Positions 5,330 to 5,349 of a stretch of 5,349 nucleotides of DNA are shown here, piece by piece. Made by a program: the position numbers and the translations under genes. Below the pieces are notes generated by a model. It worked only from the letters and a program-made list of their open reading frames with translations. It was not told where the DNA came from and made no database searches. The DNA comes from an uncultured Porphyromonadaceae bacterium (lineage in GTDB: Bacteria; Bacteroidota; Bacteroidia; Bacteroidales; Muribaculaceae). The number at the start of each line of letters is the position of its first letter. Within the stretch, counting starts at the first letter, position 1. Location of the stretch: positions 1 to 5,349 of the forward strand of contig CAMWLX010000262.1 in NCBI GenBank assembly GCA_947175225.1. The letters are read 5' to 3'.

Positions 5330-5349
5330 ATTAAGAGTCATTTGCTCTA
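5296..5349 (-). tRNA. tRNA-Lys(CTT), 5' end outside the window
   Basis: The minus strand shows the 3' part of a D stem (TAGAGC), then the anticodon arm AATGA-CTCTTAA-TCATT with anticodon CTT for lysine. The T arm GTGGG-TTCGAGC-CCCAC and the acceptor strand CGGGGTC with discriminator A at 5296 follow. CCA is not encoded (CTG follows the discriminator). About 20 bases of the 5' end lie beyond the window edge. It is the probable integration target for the island to its left. Confidence 0.93.

Noticed and set aside
5084..5341. 85-aa open frame on the minus strand
   Set aside because: It runs through tRNA-Lys, its terminator, the duplicated tRNA end and the second terminator, so it is open only by chance.
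1..5349. CRISPR array, insertion sequence or integrase gene
   Set aside because: No regularly spaced repeats, no transposase-like or tyrosine recombinase-like protein and no paired terminal repeats are seen apart from the tRNA duplication.

Overview
The window looks like a Bacteroidales chromosome (Bacteroides, Parabacteroides or Prevotella type). The evidence is the AT-rich sequence, weak Shine-Dalgarno signals, promoters of the Bacteroidetes form TTTG-N19-21-TAnnTTTG, and a tRNA-Lys without an encoded CCA end. All genes I support lie on the minus strand, so the window is transcribed from right to left. I see no integrase, transposase, CRISPR array or housekeeping protein gene. The picture is an accessory island beside a tRNA gene.

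Right end (about 4942-5349): the 3' part of a tRNA-Lys(CTT) gene runs off the edge and is followed by its own hairpin terminator. A second copy of the last 39 bp of the tRNA region lies 104 bp further on, also followed by a terminator. This is the usual trace of integration into the 3' end of a tRNA gene and probably marks the island boundary.

Middle (2129-4941): the best recognised unit is an AbiE-type (type IV) toxin-antitoxin operon. A winged-helix AbiEi-like antitoxin/repressor is followed at once by an AbiEii-like nucleotidyltransferase toxin. The promoter matches consensus and sits in a perfect 19-bp inverted repeat centred on its -33 element, a strong candidate autorepression operator. 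A gene of unknown function (287 aa) follows 101 bp later and ends in a hairpin terminator.

Region 1531-2128 has no large gene. It holds a promoter, a 5' hairpin, a small reading frame broken by two stop codons, an intact 57-codon reading frame, and a long hairpin with six U residues. Several long complementary segments here compete with one another. It may be a relict operon of small mobile-element genes, a structured RNA, or a regulated leader for the next genes.

Left part (126-1530): two genes of unknown function (214 and 229 aa), in the same direction and 70 bp apart, probably form one operon. An imperfect inverted repeat (16-78) lies beyond them. The undescribed part of the window, if there is one, is most likely this pair with its structured upstream region, or the 287-aa gene beside abiE. 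No function can be assigned to these from sequence alone.
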